A stretch of 64,000 nt of DNA from Salipiger thiooxidans (GTDB lineage: Bacteria > Pseudomonadota > Alphaproteobacteria > Rhodobacterales > Rhodobacteraceae), in the NCBI RefSeq assembly GCF_900102075.1, contig NZ_FNAV01000006.1, positions 1 through 64,000 of the forward strand, in the 5' to 3' direction. The notes under the pieces are model-generated. The model was not told where the DNA came from. It saw only the letters and a list, made by a program, of their open reading frames with translations, and ran no database searches. Within the stretch, counting starts at the first letter, position 1. The number at the start of each line of letters is the position of its first letter. This document shows positions 51,211 to 61,276 of the stretch, in pieces. The translations under genes were made by a program, and so were the position numbers.

Positions 51211-52050
51211 TCAATGCGCGAGGAAGACCGGAACCTCGGCCTGTTCGAGCATGTTGCGGGTGGCCCCGCCAAGAATCGCCTCGCGGAAGCGCGAGTGCCC
51301 GTAGGCGCCCATCACCACCATGTCGGCGTTGACGTCCAGCACATGGCGGCGCAGCACGTCGGAGACGCGGGGCATGGTCTTGGACAGCACGTCGATCTCG
51401 GGCTTCACGCCGTGGCGGGCGAGAAACTGCGACAGCGCGCCGCCCGGGTCCGAGCGGTTCGGGCCATGCTGCGGCGGGTCGATCACCACCACATGGACGT
51501 GCTCGGCGCTCTGCAGCAGCGGCATCGCCGCCCGGACCGAGCGCAGCGCCTCGTTGCTCTCGTTCCAGCCGATCACAACCCGCGACGGCGCGGTTCCGGC
51601 GGGCGAGGTATCAGGCACCACCAGCACCGGGGTCTGGCCCTCGAAGAGCGCGCCCTCGGTCACCGGCTCGAGCTCCACTCCGCGCTCCTTGCCATAGGGT
51701 TTCGGCATCACGACGAGGTCGGCAAAGCGCGCCCGGCCGGCCACGTGGCGGCCGATGTCCGCAAGCTGCGCGACGCCTTCCTCAACGGCCCAGCGCACGC
51801 TGGTCTGGCCGAGGATCCCGCGCACCACGCCGGCGAGCTGCGCCGCATCGGCGGTGGCGCGGCTGATGGTTTCCTGCAGGATCATGGCGTTGGCGCCGGC
51901 GTAGTAATAACCCGTCTGGGTTCGGTCGACGCCGAAGCAGAGCACGTCGAGATGCGCGTCCCAGGCTGAGGCAACGGCGGCGGCGTGGTCGATCGTCGAC
52001 TGGGCAAGCGCCTCGTCGGTGACCACTGTCAGTATCGTTTTGTAGCCCAT
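51211..52050 (-). CDS. Universal stress protein, two UspA domains
   Basis: A 279-residue tandem Usp protein (domain 1 about 1-145, domain 2 about 155-279). Domain 1 begins YKTILTVVTDEALAQSTIDHA; domain 2 ends with the nucleotide-binding pattern MGAYGHSRFREAILGGATRN (G-2X-G-9X-G). It is divergent from ccoN with two FNR-type boxes between them, so it probably belongs to the FnrL regulon, as universal stress proteins beside cbb3 oxidase genes often do. Confidence 0.9.
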   Translation of the reverse strand: MGYKTILTVVTDEALAQSTIDHAAAVASAWDAHLDVLCFGVDRTQTGYYYAGANAMILQETISRATADAAQLAGVVRGILGQTSVRWAVEEGVAQLADIGRHVAGRARFADLVVMPKPYGKERGVELEPVTEGALFEGQTPVLVVPDTSPAGTAPSRVVIGWNESNEALRSVRAAMPLLQSAEHVHVVVIDPPQHGPNRSDPGGALSQFLARHGVKPEIDVLSKTMPRVSDVLRRHVLDVNADMVVMGAYGHSRFREAILGGATRNMLEQAEVPVFLAH

Positions 52051-52116
52051 GTCTGATCTCCTCAGGGTTTATCTCTCCGACATTCGGCAGTCTATGCTTG
52101 CGCGAATGGACGCACT

Positions 52117-52130
52117 TTGACCATGGTCAA
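52117..52130. promoter_or_regulatory. FNR-type box near usp
   Basis: TTGACCATGGTCAA is a perfect palindrome with two symmetric changes from TTGAT-N4-ATCAA. It lies 67-80 bases before the usp start and 32 bases (centre to centre) from the next box. Confidence 0.7.
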
Positions 52131-52148
52131 TGGCAGTTCATCAAAGCC

Positions 52149-52162
52149 TTGATACAGATCAA
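52149..52162. promoter_or_regulatory. FNR/FnrL box upstream of ccoN
   Basis: TTGATACAGATCAA matches the consensus at all ten fixed positions. If it works as a class II site centred at -41.5, transcription of ccoN would begin near 52197, with a weak -10 CATTAA at 52185-52190. Confidence 0.9.
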
Positions 52163-52254
52163 AGAGCGGAGGGGCGCGAGACCTCATTAACCGCTCAGTC
52201 TATAAACCGCTCGCGCGGCAGTCGAATCGTGCGGGTCAGACGAAGGGACGAACA

Positions 52255-53868
52255 ATGATCAACTATATCAAGCTGATCGTGCTTGGCGTGGTCGCGGTCT
52301 TCGCGCTGGTCGCTGCCAACTACGCACGAGATGCAGCTTACATGGTTCACGCCATCATCATATTCCTGGTGACAGCCGGACTGTTCCTGTGGACCCTCCG
52401 CAGCACCGACGAGCCCGTGCCCGCCAAGGTGCTCGAGACCTCCTACATGGACGGGGTCGTCAGGGCCGGCGTGATCGCAACCGCGTTCTGGGGTGTCGTC
52501 GGTTTCGCGGCCGGCACCTTCATCGCAGCGCAGCTCGCCTTTCCGGTGCTGAACTTCGACTGGGCACAGGGCTACATGAACTTCGGCCGCCTGCGGCCGC
52601 TCCACACCTCGGCGGTGATCTTCGCCTTCGGGGGCAACGCCCTGATCGCTACGTCCTTCTACGTCGTCCAGCGCACCTCGGCCGCGCGCCTCTGGGGCGG
52701 CAACGCCGCGTGGTTCGTGTTCTGGGGCTACAACCTCTTCATCGTCCTCGCCGCGACCGGCTACCTCCTGGGTGGTACCCAGTCGAAGGAATACGCCGAA
52801 CCGGAGTGGCACGTCGACCTGTGGCTGACCATCGTCTGGCTGGTTTACCTCGCGGTCTTCGTCGGCACGATCGTGAAGCGCAAGGAACCCCACATCTACG
52901 TGGCCAACTGGTTCTACCTGAGCTTCATCATCACCGTCGCCCTGCTGCACGTGTTCAACAACCTGAGCATTCCCGTGTCGATCTGGGGCTCCAAGTCGGT
53001 GCAGGTTTTCTCGGGCGTGCAGGACGCCATGACGCAATGGTGGTACGGCCACAACGCCGTGGGCTTCTTCCTCACCGCGGGCTTCCTGGGCATGATGTAC
53101 TACTTCGTGCCGAAGCAGGCCGAGCGCCCGGTGTTCTCCTACAAGCTGTCGATCGTGCACTTCTGGGCGCTGATTTTCATCTACATCTGGGCCGGTCCGC
53201 ACCACCTGCACTACACCGCCCTGCCTGACTGGGCCTCGACCCTCGGCATGGTGTTCTCGATCATCCTGTGGATGCCCAGCTGGGGCGGCATGATCAACGG
53301 CCTGATGACGCTCTCGGGCGCCTGGGACAAGCTGCGCACCGACCCCATCATGCGGATGCTGGTGATCTCGGTCGGCTTCTACGGCATGTCCACCTTCGAA
53401 GGCCCGATGATGTCGATCCGCGCGGTCAACTCGCTGTCGCACTACACCGACTGGACCATCGGCCACGTGCACTCGGGTGCACTCGGCTGGAACGGCATGA
53501 TCACCTTCGGCGCGCTCTACTTCCTGACGCCGAAACTGTGGAACCGTGAGCGGATCTACTCGCTCAGCCTCGTCAGCTGGCACTTCTGGCTCGCCACCAT
53601 CGGCATCGTTCTCTACGCCGCCTCGATGTGGGTGACCGGAATCATGGAAGGCCTGATGTGGCGCGAGGTCGACGCCAACGGCTTCCTCGTCAACAGCTTC
53701 GCCGACACCGTGTCCGCCAAGTTCCCGATGTACGTGGTCCGCGCCCTCGGCGGTGGCCTCTACATCACCGGTGCGATCATCATGTGCTACAACCTCTGGA
53801 TGACCGTGAAGCGTTCGCCGGCTCTCGAAGCCAGCGCCGCTGCGGCTCATGCCACGCCGGCCGAATAA
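52255..53868 (+). CDS. ccoN: cbb3-type cytochrome c oxidase subunit I
   Basis: Catalytic subunit of the high-affinity oxidase, 537 residues and about 12 transmembrane helices. It binds low-spin haem b and the haem b3-CuB centre. Visible ligand regions are [17 protein letters not shown] (about 113), [26 protein letters not shown] (the paired CuB histidines, about 315) and [17 protein letters not shown] (about 400). The N-terminal helix is extra relative to some homologues. First gene of ccoNOQP, preceded by two FNR-type boxes. Confidence 0.96.
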   Translation: MINYIKLIVLGVVAVFALVAANYARDAAYMVHAIIIFLVTAGLFLWTLRSTDEPVPAKVLETSYMDGVVRAGVIATAFWGVVGFAAGTFIAAQLAFPVLNFDWAQGYMNFGRLRPLHTSAVIFAFGGNALIATSFYVVQRTSAARLWGGNAAWFVFWGYNLFIVLAATGYLLGGTQSKEYAEPEWHVDLWLTIVWLVYLAVFVGTIVKRKEPHIYVANWFYLSFIITVALLHVFNNLSIPVSIWGSKSVQVFSGVQDAMTQWWYGHNAVGFFLTAGFLGMMYYFVPKQAERPVFSYKLSIVHFWALIFIYIWAGPHHLHYTALPDWASTLGMVFSIILWMPSWGGMINGLMTLSGAWDKLRTDPIMRMLVISVGFYGMSTFEGPMMSIRAVNSLSHYTDWTIGHVHSGALGWNGMITFGALYFLTPKLWNRERIYSLSLVSWHFWLATIGIVLYAASMWVTGIMEGLMWREVDANGFLVNSFADTVSAKFPMYVVRALGGGLYITGAIIMCYNLWMTVKRSPALEASAAAAHATPAE

Positions 53869-53883
53869 GGGAGGGCCGAGATC

Positions 53884-54612
53884 ATGAGCATTCTCGACAA
53901 ACACGGTATCCTCGAAAAGAACGTCACGCTGCTGGCCATCTTCGCCTTCCTCGTGGTGACCATCGGGGGCCTCGTCCAGATCGTGCCGCTCTTCTACCTC
54001 GAGAACACCATCGAGGACGTCGAAGGCATGCGCCCCTACACGCCGCTCGAGCTGGCGGGGCGCGACGTCTACATCCGCGAGGGCTGCTACGTCTGCCACA
54101 GCCAGATGATCCGCCCGATGCGCGACGAGGTCGAACGCTACGGCCACTACAGCCTCGCGGCGGAATCGCAGTACGACCACCCGTTCCAGTGGGGCTCCAA
54201 GCGGACGGGGCCCGATCTCGCCCGCGTTGGCGGCCGCTACTCGGACGAGTGGCACGTCGACCACCTGAGCAACCCGCAGTCGGTGGTGCCCGAGTCGGTC
54301 ATGCCCAAGTACGGCTTCCTCCAGGCCAAGCTGATCGACGGCGAGCACATCCAGGACCTGATGTCGACGCACCGTCTGGTGGGCGTGCCCTACACCGAGG
54401 AGATGATCGAGAACGGCCGCGTGGACTTCCTGTCCCAGGCCAACCCCGACAGCGACTACGACGGGCTGCTCGAGCGCTACGGCGAGGCGGTCAACGTGCG
54501 CAACTTCGACGGCGAACCGGGGATCTCGGAACTCGATGCGCTGGTCGCCTACCTGCAGATGCTGGGCACGCTGGTCGACTTCTCGACCTTCGAACCCGAC
54601 GCAAGCCGCTGA
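53884..54612 (+). CDS. ccoO: cbb3-type cytochrome c oxidase subunit II, monohaem
   Basis: Membrane-anchored cytochrome c subunit, 242 residues. One N-terminal helix ([20 protein letters not shown], about 12-32) precedes a periplasmic domain with the haem motif CYVCHS (about 67-72). It continues with [22 protein letters not shown] and VMPKYGFL, which supplies the methionine ligand. It passes electrons from CcoP to CcoN. It begins 15 bases after ccoN. Confidence 0.95.
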   Translation: MSILDKHGILEKNVTLLAIFAFLVVTIGGLVQIVPLFYLENTIEDVEGMRPYTPLELAGRDVYIREGCYVCHSQMIRPMRDEVERYGHYSLAAESQYDHPFQWGSKRTGPDLARVGGRYSDEWHVDHLSNPQSVVPESVMPKYGFLQAKLIDGEHIQDLMSTHRLVGVPYTEEMIENGRVDFLSQANPDSDYDGLLERYGEAVNVRNFDGEPGISELDALVAYLQMLGTLVDFSTFEPDASR

Positions 54613-54622
54613 GGAGACTGTG

Positions 54623-54799
54623 ATGGGACACGAAACCTACAACGCGCTTCGGCACTTCGCGGACAGCTGGGGTCTGCTGGCCATGTTCGTCTTCTTCATC
54701 GGCGTGATCGTCTGGGCCCTGCGCCCGGGCAGCCGGAAGACGCACCAGGACGCCGCAACCGTCCTGTTTCGCAATGAAGACAAGCCGGCCCAGGACTGA
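54623..54799 (+). CDS. ccoQ: cbb3-type cytochrome oxidase subunit CcoQ
   Basis: A 58-residue single-helix membrane protein ([20 protein letters not shown], with WALRPGSRK after the helix). It stabilises the complex and sits in the standard position between ccoO and ccoP. ATG at 54623 has GAGGAG upstream. Confidence 0.92.
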   Translation: MGHETYNALRHFADSWGLLAMFVFFIGVIVWALRPGSRKTHQDAATVLFRNEDKPAQD

Positions 54800-54810
54800 G
54801 GACACGGGAC

Positions 54811-55701
54811 ATGAGTGACAACAACGAAAAGCGAGACGATCTCGACTACGAGACGACGGGCCATTCCTGGGACGGCATCGAGGAATACAACAAGCCGCTT
54901 CCCAAGTGGTGGCTGATGATCTTCTACGCCTGCATCGTCTGGGGCATCGGCTATACCATCGCCTACCCCGCATGGCCGGGCGTGAAGACGGCGACCGCCG
55001 GCCTTCTGGGCTGGTCGACCCGCGCCAACGTGGAACAGGACATCCAGAACCACGAGGCCTCGCTGGCCCCGATCAACGAGCGGCTGGCCTCAGTCGAACT
55101 GACCGCGATCGCCGACGATCCCGAGCTCAACACCTACGCGCAGAACGCCGGCGCCGCGGTGTTCCGCACCTGGTGCGCCCAGTGCCACGGCTCGGGCGCG
55201 GCTGGCGCCACCGGCTATCCCAACCTGCTGGACGACGACTGGCTCTGGGGCGGCACCATGGAGGACATCCATTACACCGTGTCACACGGCATCCGGAACG
55301 AACAGGACGCCGATGCCCGCTACTCGGAGATGCCCGCCTTCGGTCGTGACGAGCTTCTCAGCCGCGAGGAGATCGCGCAGGTGGCGAACTTCGTGATGAC
55401 CCTGTCGGGAGAAACCCCGCCCTCGCCCGATCTGGTCGAGGCCGGCGCCGAGGTCTTCGACTTCAACTGCTCGTCCTGCCACGGCGAGGACGGCACCGGC
55501 GACCGCTTCCAGGGCGCGCCGAACCTGACCGACGCGATCTGGCTCTACGGCGGCGACTACGACACGATCCACGAAACCGTGTTCAACGCCCGCTTCGGCG
55601 TCATGCCCCCGATGGGCGGCGCCGATCTGAACGAAGCCGAAATCCGGGCCGTGGCGACCTATGTCCACGGGCTCGGCGGCGGGGAAGCTTCGGAAGAGTA
55701 G
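54811..55701 (+). CDS. ccoP: cbb3-type cytochrome c oxidase subunit III, dihaem
   Basis: Electron-entry subunit, 296 residues. The cytoplasmic N-terminus ([17 protein letters not shown]) is typical of CcoP. One helix (about 33-55) precedes two cytochrome c domains with motifs CAQCHG (about 127) and CSSCHG (about 225), each with its methionine further on ([16 protein letters not shown]). It starts 11 bases after ccoQ and is followed by an intrinsic terminator. Confidence 0.96.
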   Translation: MSDNNEKRDDLDYETTGHSWDGIEEYNKPLPKWWLMIFYACIVWGIGYTIAYPAWPGVKTATAGLLGWSTRANVEQDIQNHEASLAPINERLASVELTAIADDPELNTYAQNAGAAVFRTWCAQCHGSGAAGATGYPNLLDDDWLWGGTMEDIHYTVSHGIRNEQDADARYSEMPAFGRDELLSREEIAQVANFVMTLSGETPPSPDLVEAGAEVFDFNCSSCHGEDGTGDRFQGAPNLTDAIWLYGGDYDTIHETVFNARFGVMPPMGGADLNEAEIRAVATYVHGLGGGEASEE

Positions 55702-55746
55702 ACCCGTCAGACAGAACACCTTCGGGCCGCAAGGCCCGGAGGCCGG

Positions 55747-55798
55747 CGCCGGTGCCCCATCCTGTTCGCGCGTTTCCAGGGGCACCGGCGTTCTTATT
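55747..55798 (+). terminator. Intrinsic terminator of ccoNOQP
   Basis: CGCCGGTGCCCC and GGGGCACCGGCG form a perfect 12-base stem around a 20-base loop, followed by TTCTTATTT. It lies 45 bases after the ccoP stop. Confidence 0.85.
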
Positions 55799-55800
55799 TG

Positions 55801-56184
55801 AGGCTCTCGCAAGAGCCACGCCCAAGAGGCGGCTCAGGGTATGTCGCGGACGCGCCCCGGATCAAGGGCTCCCTGCGAAAACATGGGCACCAAATTCACC
55901 TTTTCCCGACCCTGCCGGCGGAAGTACCGCTTACGCCGACCCGCGATGGCGCACTCGCCCATAAGGCGAAGGTTGATGTCGCGGGGCCCAGCTTTCACGC
56001 TCCGAGGCCGCAGTTCCGGCCCATCGTGCGTTGCCAGTGTCCAAGCGACTGGCGGTCATGAAAGTTCTCGCGTATATTCCCAGCATTGCTCTACTCCGGC
56101 GGTCTGTTTTATCACCGCTCATTTTGACCAAGCGACTTGTTCACGCGAGTCAGTAATTTTAATTATATGTAAGACGAGGTTACA
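55801..56184. other. Gene-free region between the ccoNOQP terminator and the LysR gene
   Basis: About 380 bases with only short frames of implausible composition. An inverted repeat (GAGCC...GGCTC, about 55813-55834) lies at the left. The last 90 bases are AT-rich and probably carry the LysR promoter. I see no RNA gene. Confidence 0.5.
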
Positions 56185-57072
56185 TTGGACTGGTCTACCC
56201 TGCCCCCACTTTCGGCGCTTAGAGCCTTTTCCGCCTACGCTGATCGTAAGTCCGTCACCGACGCAGGCCGCGCACTGAACGTCAGCCACGCCGCAATAAG
56301 CCAGCAGATCCGCAACCTCGAAACCCATCTGGGTGTCAGTCTGCTTGACCGTACCGGACGCCGGATGCGTCTCACCACCGAGGGCGAGCGCCTCGCGGGG
56401 GCCCTGTCAGAGGGCTTCGGCATGATGGTCCATATGGTGGAGGAACTGACAGGTCGCGATGCCGACCGGCCGCTGGAAATCTCGGCCACGCCCGGTTTCG
56501 CGGCCACGTGGCTGATGCCGCGCCTGCCCGAGTTCCGCGCCGATCATCCCGAGATCAGCCTGACCATCGACCCCTCGGCCAACATCCGGACCCTGTCCCC
56601 CGGTGGGCTCGACGTGGCAATCCGCTACGGCGACGGCGCGTGGCACGGGCTCGACAGCCAGCTTCTGGTGCGTTCGCCCATCGTCGTGGTCGCAGCCTCG
56701 TCGCTGGTGGGAGATGTCGAGATCAGGGACGCCGCCGACCTGAGGACCTTCCCGTGGTTGCAGGAGTTTGGCACCAACGAGGCCACCGACTGGCTGACCG
56801 AGCACGGCGTCGACCACGACCGCAGCCGCGGCATGACCGCCCTGCCCGGCAACCTGATGATCGAGGCCGCCCGGCAGGGTCAGGGCATCGCCATCACCGC
56901 GCGGCTCTTCGTCGAACCCGACGTGCAGGCCGGCCGCCTGCGGCTGCTCTTCGAGGACAGCCGGGACAAGGGCTACTGGCTGGTCACGCGACCCGGAATC
57001 GCCCGTCCGCCCCTGCGACACTTCGTATCGTGGCTGCGCAGAGAGGCTGCGAAAGCTTCATCGAAGATGTAA
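56185..57072 (+). CDS. LysR-family transcriptional regulator (GcvA-like)
   Basis: A 295-residue regulator. The N-terminal winged helix-turn-helix (SALRAFSAYADRKSVTDAGR, then NVSHAAISQQIRNLETHLG) is at 8-60. The effector domain begins at about 92 (PLEISATPGFAATWLMPRLP) and shows the GcvA-type pattern GLDVAIRYGDGAWHGL. TTG at 56185 is used as start, with GAGG six bases before it; no ATG would give a full helix-turn-helix. It lies between ccoP and ccoG and ends three bases before an FNR box. Its targets cannot be told; it may be a later insertion between the two cco operons. Confidence 0.85.
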   Translation: MDWSTLPPLSALRAFSAYADRKSVTDAGRALNVSHAAISQQIRNLETHLGVSLLDRTGRRMRLTTEGERLAGALSEGFGMMVHMVEELTGRDADRPLEISATPGFAATWLMPRLPEFRADHPEISLTIDPSANIRTLSPGGLDVAIRYGDGAWHGLDSQLLVRSPIVVVAASSLVGDVEIRDAADLRTFPWLQEFGTNEATDWLTEHGVDHDRSRGMTALPGNLMIEAARQGQGIAITARLFVEPDVQAGRLRLLFEDSRDKGYWLVTRPGIARPPLRHFVSWLRREAAKASSKM

Positions 57073-57075
57073 TAT

Positions 57076-57089
57076 TTGATGCATATCAA
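57076..57089. promoter_or_regulatory. FNR/FnrL box upstream of ccoG
   Basis: TTGATGCATATCAA matches the FNR consensus at every fixed position and is a full palindrome. It lies 67-80 bases before ccoG, directly after the stop of the LysR gene. Confidence 0.9.
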
Positions 57090-57155
57090 GGCTGAGGGGA
57101 CAACCCGGCGCGAGAAGGGCCTCCGACAGGCAAAATCACTCCGGAGCGATTCACC

Positions 57156-58589
57156 GTGGCTGATACCAATCAAACCGCCCCCTCTCTCTACGAAGCACGG
57201 GAGCCGATCTTCCCGAGGCGGGTGAGCGGGAAGTTCCGCAACCTGAAATGGTGGCTCATGGCGGTGATGCTGGGCATCTACTACATCACCCCATGGCTGC
57301 GCTGGGACCGCGGGCCGGAGCTTCCCGACCAGGCCGTGCTGCTCGACCTCGCCGGTCGCCGGTTCTTCTTCTTCTTCATCGAGATATGGCCGCACGAGTT
57401 CTACTTCGTGGCGGGGCTTCTGGTGATGGCCGGGCTCGGGCTCTTCCTCTTCACCTCGGCGCTCGGCCGGGTGTGGTGCGGCTACGCCTGCCCGCAGACG
57501 GTCTGGACCGACCTCTTCATCCTCGTCGAGCGCTGGATCGAGGGCGACCGCAACGCCCGCCTGCGGCTGCACCGGCAGAAGAAGTGGGACGTCCGGAAGC
57601 TGCGGCTCCGGGTCACCAAGTGGCTGGTCTGGTTCCTGATCGCACTGGCCACCGGCGGCGCGTGGATCTTCTACTTCACCGACGCGCCGACGCTGGCGGT
57701 CGACCTGGTGACCGGGCAGGCCCACCCGGTGGCCTACACCACCATGCTGGTCCTCACCGGCACCACCTTCGCCTTCGGCGGCTTCGCACGCGAGCAGATC
57801 TGCATCTATGCCTGCCCGTGGCCGCGCATCCAGGCCGCGATGATGGACGAGGACACCCTGACCGTCGGCTACCGCGACTGGCGCGGCGAGCCCCGCGGCA
57901 AGCACCGCAAGGGCCCCGGCGCCGAGGCGCTCGGCGACTGCATCGACTGCCACGCCTGCGTCAACGTCTGCCCCATGGGCATCGACATCCGCGACGGCCA
58001 GCAGCTGGCCTGCATCACCTGCGCGCTCTGCATCGACGCCTGCGACGACGTCATGGAGAAGATCGGCAAGCCGCGCGGCCTGATCGACTACCTCGCACTC
58101 TCGGACGAGACCCGCGAACGCGCCGGCGCACAGCCCCGCGCCGTGTGGAAGCACGTGTTCCGGCCCCGGGTCATCCTCTATACCGCGCTCTGGTCGCTGG
58201 TGGGCGTCGGCCTGGTCTTCGCCCTGCTGCTGCGTCCCGACGTCGAGATGACCGTGGCCCCGGTGCGCAACCCGACCTTCGTGGTCCTGTCCGACGGCTC
58301 GATCCGCAACACCTATGACGTGCGCCTGCGCAACAAGCACGGCGAGGACCGCCCCTATGCGCTTGCGGTCGAGGACAACGCCAACCTCGTCATCACGCTC
58401 GAGGGAGAAGACGATCTGGTGGTCGACGTGCCCGCCAACGAGACGTATCTTCAGCGTGTCTACGTGACCGCCCCGGGCGGCACGCCCGAGGCACAGGCCG
58501 AGCGCACAGAGTTCGTGCTGCGGCTCGAGGACACCACCACCGGCCACGTGGCCGAGAAGGAAACGGTCTTCAACGGACGGGACAACTGA
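57156..58589 (+). CDS. ccoG: Cytochrome c oxidase accessory protein CcoG (FixG/RdxB)
   Basis: A membrane iron-sulfur protein needed for cbb3 oxidase maturation, where it acts as a copper(II) reductase. The 477 residues include five helices: first about 32-48, then FYFVAGLLVMAGLGLFLF, further ones to about 355. Membrane-side cysteine motifs are CGYACPQTVW and CIYACPWPR. A two-cluster ferredoxin domain (about 265-300) has CIDCHACVNVCPMGID and CITCALCIDACD. The C-terminal Ig-like domain (about 365-477) is periplasmic. First gene of ccoGHIS. Confidence 0.95.
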   Translation: MADTNQTAPSLYEAREPIFPRRVSGKFRNLKWWLMAVMLGIYYITPWLRWDRGPELPDQAVLLDLAGRRFFFFFIEIWPHEFYFVAGLLVMAGLGLFLFTSALGRVWCGYACPQTVWTDLFILVERWIEGDRNARLRLHRQKKWDVRKLRLRVTKWLVWFLIALATGGAWIFYFTDAPTLAVDLVTGQAHPVAYTTMLVLTGTTFAFGGFAREQICIYACPWPRIQAAMMDEDTLTVGYRDWRGEPRGKHRKGPGAEALGDCIDCHACVNVCPMGIDIRDGQQLACITCALCIDACDDVMEKIGKPRGLIDYLALSDETRERAGAQPRAVWKHVFRPRVILYTALWSLVGVGLVFALLLRPDVEMTVAPVRNPTFVVLSDGSIRNTYDVRLRNKHGEDRPYALAVEDNANLVITLEGEDDLVVDVPANETYLQRVYVTAPGGTPEAQAERTEFVLRLEDTTTGHVAEKETVFNGRDN

Positions 58590-58592
58590 CGG

Positions 58593-59054
58593 ATGACCAA
58601 TCAATTCAAGCTCACCGGCTGGCACGTTCTGGCCATCTTCGTCGGTGCCTTCGGCATCATCATCGGGGTCAACGTCGCGCTGGCGTGGAACGCGGTGAAG
58701 ACCTTCCCGGGCCTGCAGGTCGACAACTCCTACATCGCCAGCCAGACCTTCGACGTCCGCCGCGAGGCGCAGGAGGCGCTTGGCTGGGCCGTCGAGACCA
58801 GCCACGACGACGGCCTGCTCGAGCTCGCCATCACCGACGCCAAGGGCTACCCCGTCCAGCCCGCGCATCTCGAGGCCAAGGTCGGCCGCACCACCACCGA
58901 GCGTGATGACCACACCCCCGACTTCCGCTTCGACGGCCGCGCCTTCGTGGCCGAGGACGCGCTGGCGCCGGGCTACTGGAACATCTGGCTGACCGCACAG
59001 GCGCAGGACGGCACCGCCTTCGAACAGCGCCTGGAACTCTACGTCGGGGAATGA
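58593..59054 (+). CDS. ccoH: cbb3 oxidase assembly protein CcoH (FixH)
   Basis: A 153-residue membrane protein with one N-terminal helix (GWHVLAIFVGAFGIIIGVNV, about 8-28) and a periplasmic beta-rich domain (VDNSYIASQTFDVRREAQ, ending with FEQRLELYVGE). FixH family members are needed for stable assembly of CcoN and CcoP. It follows ccoG by three bases and precedes ccoI by four. Confidence 0.9.
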   Translation: MTNQFKLTGWHVLAIFVGAFGIIIGVNVALAWNAVKTFPGLQVDNSYIASQTFDVRREAQEALGWAVETSHDDGLLELAITDAKGYPVQPAHLEAKVGRTTTERDDHTPDFRFDGRAFVAEDALAPGYWNIWLTAQAQDGTAFEQRLELYVGE

Positions 59055-59058
59055 CCTC

Positions 59059-61245
59059 ATGACCGCCGCGATGCGCCCGCAGGTCTCGGCCTGCCCCGCC
59101 TGCTCCGCCGCCCCCGCCGCCGAGGCCCTCGCCGCCCGCGCCGAGCCGCAGAACGCCCACGTGATGCTGTCGCTGCCGACCATCCACTGCGCCAACTGCA
59201 TCCGCACGGTCGAAGAGGTCCTGAACGCGGCGCCGGGGGTGCGCTCGGCCCGCGTCAACCTGACCATGAAGCGCGTCGCCATCGATGCTGACAACGGGCT
59301 CACGGCCGAGGATTTCATCCCGCTGGTCGAGAGCGCGGGTTACGAGGTGCACGAGCTCGACAGCGGCGCACTGTCCGCGACCCAGACCGACCGCGCCGGG
59401 CGCGACCTGCTGATGCGGCTCGCGGTGGCGGGCTTCGCGATGATGAACGTCATGCTGCTGTCGATCTCTGTTTGGTCCGGGGCCGAGGGCCCGACCCGCG
59501 ATATGTTCCACTGGATCTCGGCCGCGATCACCCTGCCGACCATTGCCTTCTCCGGCCAGATCTTCTTCCGCAACGCGTGGACGGCGCTGCGGGCCGGGCG
59601 GCTCAACATGGACGTGCCGATCTCGCTGGCGATCCTGCTGGCCGTGGTGACCTCGCTCTGGGAGACCTCGCTCTCGGGCGAGCACGCCTATTTCGACGCC
59701 GCCATCGCGCTGACCTTCTTCCTGCTCACCGGCCGCTATCTCGACCACCGCACCCGCTCCATCGCCCGCTCCGCCGCCGAGGAGCTGGCGGCGCTCGAGG
59801 TGCCGCGGGCGTGGCGCCTGACCGCGGAGGGCGAGGAACAGATCGCGGTCTCCGAGCTTGCGGTGGGCGACCTGCTGCGGGTGCGCCCCGGCGGGCGGAT
59901 GCCGGTCGATGGCGAGATCACCGATGGCCAGTCCGAGCTCGACCGCTCGCTGTTGACCGGCGAGACCCGCCCGGTCTATGCCGCCCCCGGCACAAGCGTG
60001 AGCGCGGGCGAGGTCAACCTGACCGGCCCCTTGGTGATCCGCGCCACCGCGGTCGGGCGCGAGACCTCGCTGCACCGCATGGCGGATCTGGTCGCTGTGG
60101 CCGAAGCGGGCCGCGCCAACTACACGCCGCTCGCCGACAAGGCCGCCAGGCTCTACGCGCCGGGGGTGCACATCCTCTCCGCGCTCGCCTTCGCCGGCTG
60201 GTATCTCTGGACCTTCGACTTCCGCGTCGCGCTCAACATCGCGGCGGCGGTGCTCATCATCACCTGCCCCTGCGCGCTGGGGCTCGCCGTGCCCGCCGTC
60301 ACCACCGCCGCCTCGGGCAGGCTGTTCCGCAAGGGGCTGCTGATCAAGGACGGCACCGCGCTCGAACGGCTGGCCGGGGTCGACACAGTGGTCTTTGACA
60401 AGACCGGCACGCTGACCTCGGGCACCCCCGAGGTGACCAACACCGGCGATTTCACCCGCAACGACCTCGAGATTGCGCTGGCACTGGCCGAGGGCTCGGC
60501 CCACCCGCTGTCGCAGTCGCTGACCGCAGAGCTGCGCGGCATGGGCATCCCGCCCGCCGAGCTGACCGGGATCACCGAGCTGCCGGGCCACGGCACCGAG
60601 GCGCTCTGGCGCGGGCAGACCGTGCGACTCGGGCGCTCGGCATGGGTCGGGGGCGGCCAGAGCGACGTCACCTCGACCTGGCTCCGCGTCGGCGAGGGCC
60701 CGGCGCAGGTCTTCACCTTCGCCGACACCCTGCGCGACGGGGCCGAAGAGGCGGTGCGTGACCTGCTCGAGAGCGGCAAGCGCGTGATCCTGATGTCCGG
60801 CGACACCCCCCGCGCGGTCGAGACGCTGGCCGCCCGGCTGGGTATCCCGCAGTGGATCGCCGAGGCGCTGCCGCAGGACAAGGCGGCCCGGGTGCGGGCG
60901 CTGTCGGACGAGGGTCACAAGGTGCTGATGGTGGGCGACGGGCTCAACGACACCGCGGCGCTGGCCGCGGCGCATGTGTCGATCTCGCCCGCCTCGGCGC
61001 TGGACGCGGCGCGGGTGGCCTCGGACATCGTGCTGCTCGGCCGCTCGCTCGCCCCCCTGCCCGGCGCGCTCGGTACCGCCCGGCGCGCGACCAGGCGCAT
61101 CCGCGAGAACTTTGCCATCGCCTCGTGGTACAACCTCATCGCGGTGCCGCTGGCGATCGCGGGGCTGTGTTCGCCGCTGATTGCCGCATTGGCGATGTCG
61201 GCCTCGTCGATTACGGTGTCGCTCAACGCGCTGCGGCTGAAATGA
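59059..61245 (+). CDS. ccoI: Copper-translocating P-type ATPase CcoI (FixI)
   Basis: Copper exporter that supplies CuB of the cbb3 oxidase, 728 residues. A short N-terminal cysteine motif (SACPACSAAP) is followed by a metal-binding domain with HCANC in place of the usual GMxCxxC (about 43-47). The membrane part has the TCPCALGLAVP metal site (about 406). The phosphorylation motif FDKTGTLTSG (about 446) and hinge MVGDGLNDTAALAAAHV (about 630-646) follow. ATG at 59059; an ATG four codons later is an alternative. Confidence 0.94.
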   Translation: MTAAMRPQVSACPACSAAPAAEALAARAEPQNAHVMLSLPTIHCANCIRTVEEVLNAAPGVRSARVNLTMKRVAIDADNGLTAEDFIPLVESAGYEVHELDSGALSATQTDRAGRDLLMRLAVAGFAMMNVMLLSISVWSGAEGPTRDMFHWISAAITLPTIAFSGQIFFRNAWTALRAGRLNMDVPISLAILLAVVTSLWETSLSGEHAYFDAAIALTFFLLTGRYLDHRTRSIARSAAEELAALEVPRAWRLTAEGEEQIAVSELAVGDLLRVRPGGRMPVDGEITDGQSELDRSLLTGETRPVYAAPGTSVSAGEVNLTGPLVIRATAVGRETSLHRMADLVAVAEAGRANYTPLADKAARLYAPGVHILSALAFAGWYLWTFDFRVALNIAAAVLIITCPCALGLAVPAVTTAASGRLFRKGLLIKDGTALERLAGVDTVVFDKTGTLTSGTPEVTNTGDFTRNDLEIALALAEGSAHPLSQSLTAELRGMGIPPAELTGITELPGHGTEALWRGQTVRLGRSAWVGGGQSDVTSTWLRVGEGPAQVFTFADTLRDGAEEAVRDLLESGKRVILMSGDTPRAVETLAARLGIPQWIAEALPQDKAARVRALSDEGHKVLMVGDGLNDTAALAAAHVSISPASALDAARVASDIVLLGRSLAPLPGALGTARRATRRIRENFAIASWYNLIAVPLAIAGLCSPLIAALAMSASSITVSLNALRLK

Positions 61246-61276
61246 GCCCGCGGCGCGCTTCCCGGAGGCTCACCCC

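Noticed and set aside
55835-56180. Short frames after the ccoNOQP terminator
   Set aside because: Composition is Arg/Pro/Ser-rich, frames are not supported by ribosome sites, and they overlap an AT-rich promoter-like end.
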